Positions 12,901-26,270 of a stretch of 64,000 nucleotides of DNA are shown here, in pieces. The first letter of the stretch is position 1; each line of letters begins with the position of its first letter. The notes beneath the pieces are model-generated. The model was not told the DNA's origin. It saw nothing but the letters and a program-made list of their open reading frames with translations, and searched no databases. This DNA is from Aquarana catesbeiana (lineage: Eukaryota > Chordata > Amphibia > Anura > Ranidae): positions 212,849,332 to 212,913,331 of the forward strand of contig NC_133334.1 in NCBI RefSeq assembly GCF_042186555.1, given 5' to 3'. A program made the translations under genes and the position numbers.

Positions 12901-15900
12901 CAGCCCCCCTTCTCTATAGCTCTCACCTCTCCCAGCTCTCCCTCTACAGCTCTCACCTCTCACAGTCCCCTCTATACAGCCCCCACAGCCCCCCTCTTCT
13001 ACAGCTCTTACCTCTCACAGTCCCCTCTCCACAGCTCTCGCAGCCCCCTTCACAGATCCCACCTCTCACAGGCCCCCTCCATAGCTCTCACAGCACCCCC
13101 TCCTCTACAGCTCTCACAGCCCTCCTTCTAGAGCTCTCAGCTCTCACAGCCCCCTCCACAGCTCTCCCCTCTCACAGCCCCCCTCCACAGCTTTCACAGC
13201 ACCCCCTCCCCTACAGCTCTCACAGCCCTCCTTCTAGAGCTCTCACAGCCCTCCTCCACAGCTCTCCCCTCTCACAGCCCCCCTCCACAGCTTTTACAGC
13301 CCCCCTCCTCTACAGCTCTCACAGCCCTCCCTCTACAGCTCTCCCCTCTCACAGCCCCCCTCCACAGCTTTTACAGCCCCCCTCCTCTACACCTCTCACA
13401 GCCCCCTCTTTACAGCTCTCACCTCTCACAGCCCCTCTTTACAGCTCTTACCTCTCACAGCCCCCTCTCCATAGCCCTTACCTCTCACAGCCCCTCTCCA
13501 CAGCTCTCAGCTCTCACAGCCCCCTCCACAGCTCTCCCCTCTCACAGCCCCCCTCTACAGCTCTCACAGCCCCCCCTCTACAGCTCTCACCTTTCACAGC
13601 CCCCCTCCATAGCTCTCACAGCCCCCTCCACAGCTCCCACAGCCCCCTCTACAGCTCTCACCAGAGGCTGCGGGAGTGTGTCTTGGCTGTCAGTGCAGCC
13701 CTGCACCCCTCGGTGATGGAGTGGCTGTGGCTGGAGATGTAGTCCCCCGGCTCCTGCTGTAGCTGTGCATGGAGTTGGCCAGCGGAGGATCCCATAAGAC
13801 TTGGGGACCGGCACAGCGTCTATTATTATAGAGAAGAATGAATTAAATGGCAGTGACTGTTTAGTGGCCCAGACAGGGCTCAGTGATCTCTTGCTGCTGT
13901 ACCTACCACTATGGGGAAACCCTACCAGGTGAGCCAGCATTCGGCATCCTGGCCCAGAGCTCACACTCCTCTCTCATGGCCCTGGAGCTGCTCTTGCAGA
14001 GTTTTGAAGAGGTGGTGGTGGGTCTGGGAGCTGAGTGTCCCAGGAGAGTGCTGACAGCCCGCACATAGCAGTCCTTCTGTCTAGGAAGTGGTGCCGCCCC
14101 TGTGAAAAATACCACCCAACAAAAACGCCTTCTTTGCCTCGCGCAGGTACGCCCCTGGACAGCCGATTTGCTTTTAGTAAATCAACCCCTTTGAGTCGCT
14201 TACAATTATATCAATAAGGTCTTCTGACTTAAAACAACTATATGATGACCTTATTCTACAAAATAATCTATACACATTCACTGCTTAAAGGCCATGTAAT
14301 CTATTTTCACAAAGTTGTTTCTTACTTTTCTGTAAGGTTTTCTGCCTCCATGTAACATCCTCTGTGAGCTATTGAGCCTCAGCTTAAAAACTGGCAAAGT
14401 TCTGCTTTAACTGTCCCCTAACACTTAATCTGACTATAACCTAAACTAACTTAACTGCACCCTAACATTAACGTTTAACTTATCTCTGAAAATTAATTGC
14501 TAACGCTCAACCTTAACATTAATATTAAGATGTACGTGGAAAAAATACTTGTTTTTAGTCCCATCAGTTGTCACCAGAGCAGGAGACCCCATTGTTCCTG
14601 TAACAACAAAATTCAAAAATTTTGATTACCCATCACTTTCTGTACTGGAAACAATGGAAACCAAGAGCAATAATGAGGGTGAATTTCCCCAGCAAGGACA
14701 AAGACAGCAATAAAAACCTGACTGAAACCATAAATAACGGTTTTACTTTACAATTACTTTAATTTAATACTTAACTCCCTTAAAACCCAACGCTAACCTT
14801 ATCCTAAACTAATCTCCAACCTAACTCTAACCTCCAAACTGCTGTATATTAATGACCTTGTAATGACCTGTTATTCTGAACTGCAAGATGGAAAATAGAT
14901 GCTTTCTCATACCATGCATATGTTTTTATTTTTGATAGTTATAATTGGGGATGCACCGATACCAGGCATTTGAGCTAGTATCGGTATTCGTCCAAATGCT
15001 CCCGATACCAAAAATGATACTTTATGGTGCGATTTGCGTCAATACGAAATTAATGGGCGCAAATTGCACAGCAAAGAATCGTATTGCAATTTGAACAGGA
15101 ATGCGGTGTGATTTATGACAGAACCTCATGTGATTTCCCCCACTGCTGTTACCACAAAATTCAGTACACCCCTCACAGTTTTGTAAATATTTTATTATAT
15201 CTTTTCATGTGACAACACTGATGAAATGAAACTTTGCTACAATGTAAAGTAGTGAGTGTACAGCTTGTATAACAGTGTAAATTTGCTGTCCTCTTAAAAT
15301 AATTCAACACACAGCCATTAATGTCTAAACCGCTGCCAACAAAAGTGAGTACACCCCTAAGTGAAAATGTCCAAATTGGGCCAAAAGTGTCAATATTTTG
15401 TGTGGCCACCCTTATTTTCCAGCACTGCCTTAACCCTCTTGGGCATAGAGTTCACCGGAGCTCCATAATCCAGTTCATCCAGCCGACAACTCCTCCCTCA
15501 GCAGGCTGACCATGGGTATATGTAAGAGGCCTGCCCCCTGCCAATCCTAGTTGGGGATTGGTCAGAGCTCCTTACATGCATCCCATGTCACTCCAGCTCT
15601 CTACCCTGCCCCTTTTCCAGAACATTCTCCCTGGAAACAGAGGAGGCGCACAAGAGCTGAAGTACATGTCAGTCACCTACTGCTATACTAAACCAATCCC
15701 CTGCCCCCAGACCAAACAAACCGGCCTAGCTCACAGCATAGGCCTGCTTAAATTTACCTGCACGGGCAGTTTACACAAAAACCTACACTAGCACCTACCT
15801 ACCTACCAGAGGGGGCTACACTAGGATGCCCCACAGATGCTCAATAGGATTTAAGTCTGGAGACATGCTTGACTAGTCCATCACCTTTACGCTTAGCTTC

Positions 15901-18900
15901 TTTAGCAAGGCAGTGGTTGTCTTGGAGGTGTGTTTGGGGTCGTTATCATGTTGGAATACTGCCCTGCGGCCCAGTCTCCGAAGGGAGGGGACATGCTCTG
16001 CTTCAGTATGTCACAGTACATGTTGGCATTCATGGTTCCCTCAATGAACTGTAGCTCTCCAGTGCAAGCAGCACTCATGCAGCCCCAGACCATGACACTC
16101 CCACCATCATGCTTGACTGTAGGCAAGATACACTTGTCTTTGTACTCCTTACCTGGTTGCCACCACACACGCTTGACACCATCTGAACCAAATAAGTTGA
16201 TCTTGGTCTCATCAGACCATAGGACATGCTTCCAGTAATCCATGTCCTTAGTTTTCTTGTCTTCAGCAAACTGTTTGCAGGATTTCTTGTCCATTATCTT
16301 TAGAAGAGGCTTCCTTCTGGGATGACAGCCATTCAGACCAATTTGATGCAGTGTGTGTCGTGTTGTCTGACCACTGACAGGCTGACCCCCCCACTCCTTC
16401 AACCTCTGCAGCAATGCTGGCAGCACTCATACATCTATTTCCCAAAGACAACCTCTGGATATGACGCTGAGTACATGCACTCTGCAACTTCTTTGGTCGA
16501 CCATAGAGAGGCCTGTTCTGAGTGCAACCTGTCCTGTTAAACCGCTGTATGGCCTTGGCCACCGTGCTGCAGCTCAGTTTCAGGGTCTTGGCATTATTCT
16601 TATAGCCTAGGCCATCTTTATGTAGAGAAACAATTATTTTTTTCAGATCCTCAGAGAGTTCTTTTCCATGAGGTGCCATGTTGAACATCCAGTGACCAGT
16701 ATGAATGAGAGCGATAACACCAAATTAACACACCTGCTCCCCATTTACACCTGAGGCCTTGTACATTTTCACTTAGGGGTGTACTCAGTTTTGTTGCCAG
16801 CGGTTTAGACATTAATCGTTGTGTGTTCAGTTATATTGAGGGGACAGCAAATTTACACTGTTATACCCCGTACACACGGTCAGATTTTCCGACGGAAAAT
16901 GTGTGATAGGACCTTGTTGTCGGAAATTCCGACCATGTGTAGGCTCCATCACACATTTTCCATCGGATTTTCCGACACACAAAGTTTGAGAGCAGGATAT
17001 AATTTCCGACAACAAAATCCGTTGTCGGAAATTCCGATCGCGTGTACACAAATCCGACGGACAAAGTGCCATGCATGCTCAGAATAAATAAAGAGATGAA
17101 AGCTATTGGCCACTGCCCCGTTTATAGTCCCGACATACGTGTTTTACGTCACTGCGTTCAGAATGATCGAATTTTCCGACAACTTTGTGTGACCGTGTGT
17201 GTATGCAAGACAAGTTTGAGCCAACATCCGTCGGAAAAAAACCTAGGATTTTGTTGTCGGAATGTCCGAACAAAGTCCGACCGTGTGTACGGGGCATAAT
17301 ACAAGCTGTACACTCACTACTTTACATTGTAGCAAAGTGTCATTTCTTCAGTGTTGTCACATGAAAAGATATAATAAAATATTTACAAAAATGTGAGGGG
17401 TGTACACACTTTTGTGAGATACTATATCTGGTAGGAAATCAGGGCTGCTGAAGGTGCTCACAGGGCTGGAGGAGATGTAGAGACAGTCCGCCCCCAAGCT
17501 GACATCCCTTCCACCCTATACCCATTATATTCCTGGAACTTCTCCAGCCCTGTGAGAACCTCCAGCAACCCTGATTTTCTACCAGATATGTACTGTGAGT
17601 TTTAACATTGTTTAAATTGACTAGATGGCCCTTTAATCCTTTTACGCACACAGGCAGGAATGGATAAGGGAAGTGGATTTTCAAATAATTTCCTGTATGC
17701 AGGTTCCCAACTTGCTTAGTAAACCAGCCCAATTTTAACGAGTAGATGGTTGAACATAAACACAAGTAAACTGGGTTGTGTGAAAAGTGATGCCATCAGC
17801 CCAGAATGTGTATTGAGGTGAATTGTGAAACCTAACTAGGCTTGTGTTGTGACAGATCAGGAGATGTGAGCAATGCTAGTGCTGTGTATTAGCTGTATTG
17901 TAATGATTACTAATGATTGCTGAGTCTTCTATTATAATAACACCCCATTGTTGTATCAGGCTGTTATACAAACAGTTAGTCTGCATTATAAGTAATGTGT
18001 ATTCAGTAGAGAAAGAGAAGTTGGGAATAGGCAAAAAAGTGGAATCTTTTATATTACATTGCTCAGCTCAGGGGCTGCAGTGCCAGTGATTTATAGTGAA
18101 TGACACGTGGCAGAGATTGGGGCCCACAGCCTAGGAACCCCCGGTTCACCTAGATGTAGGGAGCTGTCGTATACATTTATTCCCCAATCACATACACATA
18201 CACACATGTCTTTGCAGTGTGATTTGCGCCAATTTTTTTTCTATTGCCGCAAAGTACCGAAGTATTGGTACTTGGTATCGGCGAGTACCTGACCAAAAGT
18301 ATTGGTACTCGTACTCGCCGATAAAAAAACAGTATCGGTGCAACCCTAGTTATAATAGCTAAGGGATTTAATTTAGGTTTATTTTTTTCTATATAGACTG
18401 AATTTCTAGTACTGTATATTAGGCAGCACTGATGAACTACCTTTGTTACAGAGTTTCAATATCGACTATCAATATTCTCCAAAAACCTGAAAGAGGCAAA
18501 ACGTTTACAGAAGGAGGAACTGGGGACAGCAACGTATGGTGTCACAAAATTTAGTGACCTCACAGGTGATATTTTTTTATAGCCATTGCTCTTTAACATT
18601 TTTTTCTGCTAATTAATCATCTCTTCATTGAACCTTTTTTTTTAAAATTTGTTATGTACTTATAGATGAAGAATTTGCAGGATACCATTTAAATCTAGTT
18701 GATGCACTGCCTCCAGACAATTTGAGAGAGTACGAAATAGAGGCCCCACCAAAACAAAATTCATGTGACTGGCGCAAAGCAGGTGTCATTTCAGAAGCCA
18801 AAAACCAGGTTAGAAATACACAAACCATATCAAAAGGCATGCTTTGTCAGAATACTTAGTAAGTAGTGATGGACTTGAGCATGTTCGGATCGAGCCCGCC

Positions 18901-21900
18901 AGGAAGCCGTCACTACACATCGTCAATCATAGGCAGTGAGGCATTTCCTGACTGGCAGCTGCACACACACACACACAAACGCTGCTTATGATTGGCAGTG
19001 TGCAGTGCCGCCTTCCTGGTGGGCTCGATCCGAACACGCCCGAGCCCATCACTATTAGTAAGCAATTGTTTCAGCAACATCATTCACCTACTGTATAAAC
19101 ATGAACAATGATCTGTGTGGTGGTAATGTACCACGGTCATCTGTACCATTTTTTGGAATGTAAAGTGAAAAATATGAAAATTACCAACATATGTTTAGAT
19201 TTTATTAGATTGCCAACTCAGCTTTCCAGAGGAAATAATAATCCACCATGATGCGTATGAAGGCTCAGCAATAAAATATTGAGAAAGATTATCGGGGTTG
19301 AAGTCAGCAAATGTTTAATCCAATATAATATATTTTTCTGATGTTCACAAGATACCCCCTAACATGAAGTCTCTTTCATCCGATCCTTGTGTAACTTTTA
19401 TACTTTTAATATCTTTTGAATCTTTACTTATGTTTGAAACTGTAACAACATGAATTGTATGGTAAATCAAAGGCTATCCGGTCTATTTCTTTCATCTCAA
19501 TACATTTTCTTTTTAGGGCTATTGTACTTTTCATACCTGCACCCAAGTAGGCCAATCCTGTTCCCAGAACAAAACTTTTTCTGTTCTACTATATACCTGC
19601 ACTTAATATATGGTTTGACCTCTGTTGGGTATAGATCCCACATCCCAAGGTTTAAATCTTGTTATCACCTTAATTTACTATTGTTGGCAGCGGACTCTAC
19701 TTTACTATTATATCACATTATAAGCTTTTTTTTAAGCACTGCTCCCCATTCATGCTAAATTGTATTTATTTGGTCTCTATGCTTTAGTTAAAACCATATT
19801 CAACTAATTTGTTATTAAATCTATTAACCCCTATCCATACCATGTGCCACTCAAAGATTGCTGCTAGGACACAAATAGCCAGCTTTCCTTTGAACAGCAA
19901 AAGTACAGGAATAAGATTTAATACTTTCACATAAACTATTGTGTGTAATATATTTTTCTCATACATGTATATTATTCTGTTTTCATTATTCTATCGAATT
20001 GCTAACTTCCCATGATTCCATTGTTGCATGTGTAATACATACACTATATTACCAAAAGTATTGGGACGCCTGCCTTTACATGCACATGAATTTTAATGGC
20101 ATCCCAGTCTTATGCCCCGTACACACGGTCGGATTTTCAGACGGAAAATGTGTGATAGGACCTTGTTGTCGGAAATTCCGACCGTGTGTAGGCTCCATCA
20201 CACATTTTCCATCGGATTTTCCGACACACAAAGTTTGAGAGCAGACTATAAAATTTTCCGACAACAAAATCCATTGTCGGAATTTCCGATCGTGTGTACA
20301 CAAATCCAATGCACAAAGTGCCACGCATGCTCAGAATAAATAAAGAGATGAAAGCTATTGGCTACTGCCCCGTTTATAGTCCCGACTACGTGTTTTACGT
20401 CACCGCGTTCAGAATGATCGGATTTTCCGACAACTTTGTGTGACCGTGTGTATGCAAGACAAGTTTGAGCCAACATCTGTCGGAAAAAATCCTAGGATTT
20501 TGTTGTCGGAATGTCTGATCAATGTCCGACCGTGTGTACGGTGCATTAGTCTGTAGGGTTCAATATTGAGTTGGCCCACCCTTTGTAGCTATAACAGCTT
20601 CAACACTTCTGGGAAGGCTGTCCACAAGGTTTAAGAGTGTGTCTATGGGAATGTTTGACCATTCTTCCAGAAGCGCATTTGTGAGGGCAGGCACTGATGT
20701 GGACGAGAAGGCCTGGCTTGCAGTCTCTGCTCCAATTCATCCCAAAGGTGTTCTATCGGGTTGAGGTCAGGTCTCTTCAGGCCAGTTAAGTTCCTCCACC
20801 CCAAACTCGCTCATCCATGTTTTTATGGACCTTGTTTGTGCACTGGTGCGCAGTCATGTTGGAACAGGAAGGGGCCACCCCCAAACTGTTCCCACAAAGT
20901 TGGGAGCATGAAATTGTCCAAAATGTCTTATTGACGCCTTAAGAGTTCCCTTCACTGGAAATAGGGGGCCAAGCCCAAACCCTGAAAAACAACCCCACAC
21001 CGTAATCCCCCCTTCACCAAATGATTTGGACCAGTGCACAAACAAGGTCCATAAAGACATGGATGAGCGAGTTTGGGGTGGAGGAACTTGACTGGCCTGT
21101 ACAGAGTCTTGACCTTTGGGATGAATTAGTACGGAGACGGTGAGCCAGGCCTTCTCATGCAACATCAGTGCCTGACCTCACAAATGCACTTCTGGAAGAA
21201 TGGTCAAACATTCCCATAGACACACTCCTAAACCTTGTGGACAGCCTTCCCAGAAGAGTTGAAGCTGTTATAGCTGCAAAGGGTGGGCCAACTCAATATT
21301 GAACCCTACGTACGGTCTAAGACTGGGATGCCATTAAAGTTCATGTGCAGGTAAAAACAGGCGTTCCAATACTTTTGGTAATATAGTGTATACTGTATAT
21401 TCACACTATTTGCTAATTTGTCAGTTTTAAACACCATCTTACTACTTCCTGAATATGGATTGGCTTGTTATTTCACATCATTTCTCAATTAAGTTTAAGT
21501 TCCTTTTTTAAATATATATCTGCAGGGCAAATGTGGTTCATGTTGGGCTTTTGCTTCTACTGCAAACATTGAGGCACTGTGGGGAATTCGTGGAAATCCA
21601 ATGAATTTGTCAGTTCAACGTAAGTCTGATAGTGAAGAACTTTCACTTAAATATTATACTATCTTTAATCTGTCTGTAAAAATAAACGTTGTTCAGCCCG
21701 GTTTCACACATGTGCGGTGCAAACTGAAGCTCAGGTTTCACTGGGGAGATAAAAATAACTTGTTCAAAGGTTCATCTGCGTTTCAGCTGCGGATCAGAGA
21801 GCAGGGACAGGGGAGGGAGAGGGGAGGGACAGGGGAGGGAGAGGGGAGGGACAGGGGAGGGACAGGGGAGGGAGAGGGGAGGGAGAGGGGAGGGACAGGG

Positions 21901-24047
21901 GAGGGAGAGGGGGGGAGGGGGATGTGTAGTGAGGAGAAGGAGAAAATCCATGTTCAGAACGCATGTTCTGTTCAAAATCCATGTTCAGCCCGGTTTCACA
22001 CATGTGCGGTGCAAACTGAAGCTCAGGTTTCACTGGGGAGATAAAAATAACTTGTTCAAAGGTTCATCTGCGTTTCAGCTGCGGATCAGAGAGCAGGGAC
22101 AGGGGAGGGAGAGGGGAGGGACAGGGGAGGGAGAGGGGAGGGACAGGGGAGGGAGAGGGGAGGGACAGGGGAGGGAGAGGGGAGGGAGAGGGGAGGGACA
22201 GGGGAGGGAGAGGGGAGGGAGAGGGGAGGGAGAGGGGAGGGAGAGGGGAGGGAGAGGGGGGGAGGGGGATGTGTAGTGAGGAGAAGGAGAAAATCCATGT
22301 TCAGAACGCAATGCATCTGCGAATCAGATGCGTTCCCATAGAAGATACTCGGCTTGTAATTCGCAACGCAATGCCCAAAAAACGCACACGTTTTTTGTGC
22401 AATGCGCAGTGCGAATGCAACGCACATATGTGAACCAGATGCATTCATATGAATATATTTTAAAATGTCCTGCGAATTGGATGCGTTGTAAGCTGCATCT
22501 AATTTGCATAGGTGTGAACCCGGGCTTAGAGTTCCTGGTGCTTGCAAGAAATAGACATAGTTGTGCAGGATGATTGGTCCTGTATTCACTCTCTCAGGAG
22601 TGGGTGGGCCTGCTGGGTCCCTACCACAGTTCTGCTGTCTGTACAAGCTATGTGCAGCATAGTGATGATGTCACTGCTACTTAGTATCTGGGTTTGCAAA
22701 GGCATTTGGGTGCACATAATGGAGTTCGTATGCTACAGCTATTACGGAATATATTTAAATGAATGTTTCTATGTCCAAGGTTAGATTTTAAATATTCAAA
22801 ATGAATGGATGTTTGCCTTAATGCAAAAAAAAAAAAATGATTTAGCCACAGAAGTGACGTATATTTCATTGGGGGAATGCTTTATCATGCTATAATAGGG
22901 CTATAATGTAGTTTAACAATTTATTGCTAAATGTAGGGAAAATGTGGGGTTGTTTCTTTTGGTGGAATTTACAAGTAATGTCCGTGATTAAGTACCATTC
23001 ATTATCCATAATATTTTAATCACCAGTGTTTCTGAATAAGGTCCACAAGGGGTAGGGTTTGGTGCCTTTTCTTTTGACTAGTTTCTAGTGAGTTACACCA
23101 CTGGTTGTCATGGGTAGGGATGGGCTTTATGTTCGGGTCGAACATGAGTTTGACTCGAACATTGGCTGTTCGCCCGTTCGCCGAGTAGCGAACAATTTGG
23201 GGTGTTTGCGGCAAATTCGAAAGCCGCGGAACACCCTTTAAAAGTCTATGGGAGAAATCAAAGGTGCTAATTTGAAAGGTTAATATGCAAGTTATTGTCA
23301 TAAAGTGTTTGGGGACCTGGGTCCTGCCCCAGGGGACATGTATCAATGCAAAAAAAAAAGTTTTAAAAACATCCGTTTTTCGGGAGCAGTGATTTTAATA
23401 ATGCTTAAAGTGAACCAATAAAAGTGTAATATTCCTTTAAATTTCGTATGTAACTTTTTTTTAGTATGCCTGTAAAGTGGCGCATGTTTCCTGTGTTTAG
23501 AACAGTCTGAGAGCAAAATGACATTTCTAAAGGAAGAAAAGTCATTTAAAACTACTCGCGGCTATAATGAATTGTTGGTCCCGGCTAGGGATGAGCTTCG
23601 TGTTCGAGTCGAACCCATGTTCGACTCGAATATCGTCTGTTCGCCCATTCGCCGAATTGCGAACGATATGGGCCGTTCGCGCCAAATTCGTGTGGCGCGT
23701 CACGGCCTATAATTCACTGCAGCATCACAGTGCATTGCTGGCTGATGATTGGCCAAGCATGCACTATGACCCGCATGCTTTGCCAATCACAGCGCCGTCT
23801 TTAGAGAGAGCTTTAATTGGTCAAAGCCAGGGTGGCTTTGGCCAATTATGGCTCAGGGGGTTTAGTACATGCCCCACACTATATAAGGCCGCCTCCACGG
23901 TGGCCCTGTGTAGTGTGTGTTCCGGCATTGAGAGACAGACAGAGAGACAGTGTCATTTGATTTAAGTTAGATAGATTAGGCAGGACAGTCGGTGAGATAG
24001 CTGCACTTATAGTGTATTGTGTATATATATATGCATCCCAGGTGTTT

Positions 24048-24115
<68 letters not shown>

Positions 24116-26206
24116 CACTGTATTCAGTTTAGCTAGATCTGTTCCTGTTATTATCTTCCTACTGACAGGCAGGCTTGTGTTGTTACAGTATTTACAGCTA
24201 CCTGAAGAAAATTGCTGGTGTTCTTCTGATCCTATTAGTACCACAGTCAGGCAGCTAGACTATTTACAGTTAGTGTAATGCGTCCTCCTCACAGTGTTCA
24301 GCTAAAGCTACAAGTTAGTTTAGTGTGACCTCTGCACAGTGTTCAGCTAAAGCTACAAGTTAGTGTAGTGCGTCCTCCTCACAGTGTTCAGCTAAAGCTA
24401 CAAGTTAGTGTAGTGCGTCCTCCTCACAGTGTTCAGCTAAAGCTACACGTTAGTGTAGTGCGACCTCTGCACAGTGTTCAGCTAAAGCTACAAGTTAGTG
24501 TAGTGCGTCCTCCTCACAGTGTTCAGCTAAAGCTACAAGTTAGTGTAGTGCGTCCTCTGAACAGTGTTCATCTAAAGCTACAAGTTAGTGTAGTGTGACA
24601 TCTGCACAGTGTTTAGCTAAAGCTACAACTTAGTGTAGTGCGTCCTCCTCAGAGTGTTCAGCTAAAGCTACAAGTTAGTGTAGTGTGACCTCTGCACAGT
24701 GTTCAGCTAAAGCTACAAGTTATTGTAGTTCATCCTCTGAACAGTGTTCAGCTAAAGCTACAAGTTAGTATAGTGCATCCTCTGAACAGTGTTCAGCTAA
24801 AGCTACAAGTTAGTGTAGTGCACAGTGTTCAGCTAAAGCTACAAGTTAGTGTAGTGCATCCTCTGAACAGTGTTCAGCTAAAGCTACAAGTTAGTGTAGT
24901 GCGTCCTCTGAACAGTGTTCAGCTAAAGCTACAAGTTAGTGTAGTGCACAGTGTTCAGCTAAAGCTACAAGTTAGTGTAGTGCGTCCTCCTCACAGTGTT
25001 CAGCTAAAGCTACAAGTTAGTGTAGTGCGTCCTCACAGTGTTCAGCTAAATCTACAAGTTAGTGTAGTGCGTCCTCCTCACAGTGTTCAGCTAAAGCTAC
25101 AAGTTAGTGTAGTGCGACCTCTGCACAGTGTTCAGCTAAAGCTACAAGTTAGTGTAGTGCGTCCTCCTCACAGTGTTCAGCTAAAGCTACAAGTTAGTGT
25201 AGTGCATCCTCCTCACAGTGTTCATCTAAAGCTACAAGTTAGTGTAGTGCACAGTGTTCAGCTAAAGCTACAAGTTATTGTAGTGCGACCTCCTCACAGT
25301 GTTCAGCTAAAGCTACAAGTTAGTGTAGTGTGACCTCTGCACAGTGTTCAGCTAAAGCTACAAGTTAGTGTAGTGTGTCCTCCTCACAGTGTTCAGCTAA
25401 AGCTACAAGTTAGTGTAGTGCGTTCTCTGAACAGTGTTCATCTAAAGCTACAAGTTAGTGTAGTGCACAGTGTTCAGCTAAAGCTACAAGTTAGTGTGGT
25501 GCATCCTCCTCACAGTGTTCAGCTTAAGCTACAAGTTAGTGTAGTGTGACCTCTGTACAGTGTTCAGCTAAAGCTACAAGTTAGTGTAGTGCATCCTCTG
25601 AACAATGTTCAGCTAAAGCTACAAGTTAGTGTAGTACGTCCTCTGAACAGTATTCATCTAAAGCTACAAGTTAGTGTAGTGCACAGTGTTCATCTTAAGC
25701 TACAAGTTAGTGTAGTGCGTCCTCCTCACAGTGTTCAGCTAAAGCTACAAGTTAGTGTAGTGCATCCTCCTCAGTGTTCAGCTAAAGCTACAAGTTAGTG
25801 TAGTGCGACCTCTGCACAGAGTTCAGGTAAAGCTACAAGTTAGTGTAGTGTGACCTCTACACAGTGTATAGCTAAAGCTACAAGTTAGTGTAGTGCGTCC
25901 TCTGCACAGTGTTCAGCTAAAGCTACAAGTTAGTGTAGTGCACAGTGTTCAGCTACAGCTACAAGTTAGTGTAGTGCGTCCTCCTCACAGTGTTCAGCTA
26001 AAGCTACAAGTTAGTGTAGTGCGTCCTCCTCACAGTGTTCAGCTAAAGCTACAAGTTAGTGTAGTGCGACCTCTGCACAGTGTTCAGCTAAAGCTACAAG
26101 TTAGTGTAGTGCAACCTCTGCGCAGTGTTCAGCTAAAGCTACCTGTAGAAGGTTGGTGGTGTTCTCATACTACAGGCAGGCAGTTGATTTTGCTAGCTGC
26201 AGTATC

Positions 26207-26270
<64 letters not shown>

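Larger units (their letters stand above)
15141..17424 (-). mobile_element. Tc1/mariner element with broken transposase
   Basis: The right end (GAGATACTA then TA) and the long inverted repeats are typical of a Tc1 family found in fish and frogs. The outer repeat CACCCCTCAC with TTTTGTAAATATTTTATTA occurs at 15168-15195 and inverted at 17374-17405. The inner direct-repeat copies are near 15344-15360 and 16770-16787. The left tip is diverged, so its start is approximate. The middle of the transposase (about 15470-15815) is replaced by unrelated sequence, and a 433-bp MITE sits in the right inverted repeat. Confidence 0.85.
14946..18348. mobile_element. hAT element containing a Tc1 element
   Basis: Ends TGGGGATGCACCGATAC and GTATCGGTGCAACCCTA are inverted repeats (15 of 17). 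The flanking octamer GTTATAAT is perfect at 14938-14945 and 18349-18356, the 8-bp duplication expected of hAT. The element's own sequence is non-coding (ATACGAAATTAATG, TATTGGTACTCG motifs); most of the interval is the inserted Tc1 element and a small foldback. Confidence 0.85.
20042..21388 (-). mobile_element. Second Tc1-like element, foldback form
   Basis: The ends CACTATATTACCAAAAG and CTTTTGGTAATATAGTG are perfect inverted repeats flanked by TA (20040-20041, 21389-21390), the mariner/Tc1 target. The two halves are long inverted copies (TTCAATATTGAGTTGGCCC against GGGCCAACTCAATATTGAA). The right half carries a transposase fragment. A 433-bp MITE is inserted in the left arm. Confidence 0.85.

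Noticed and set aside
13883..13931. Possible exon ending CTACCAG|gtgagc
   Set aside because: No acceptor or continuing exon, no homology, and it lies in the long ctsw intron beside a minisatellite.
24270..26142. Possible repeat-protein gene
   Set aside because: TGA stops recur whenever the unit changes by one base, and the array lies in a transposon leader.
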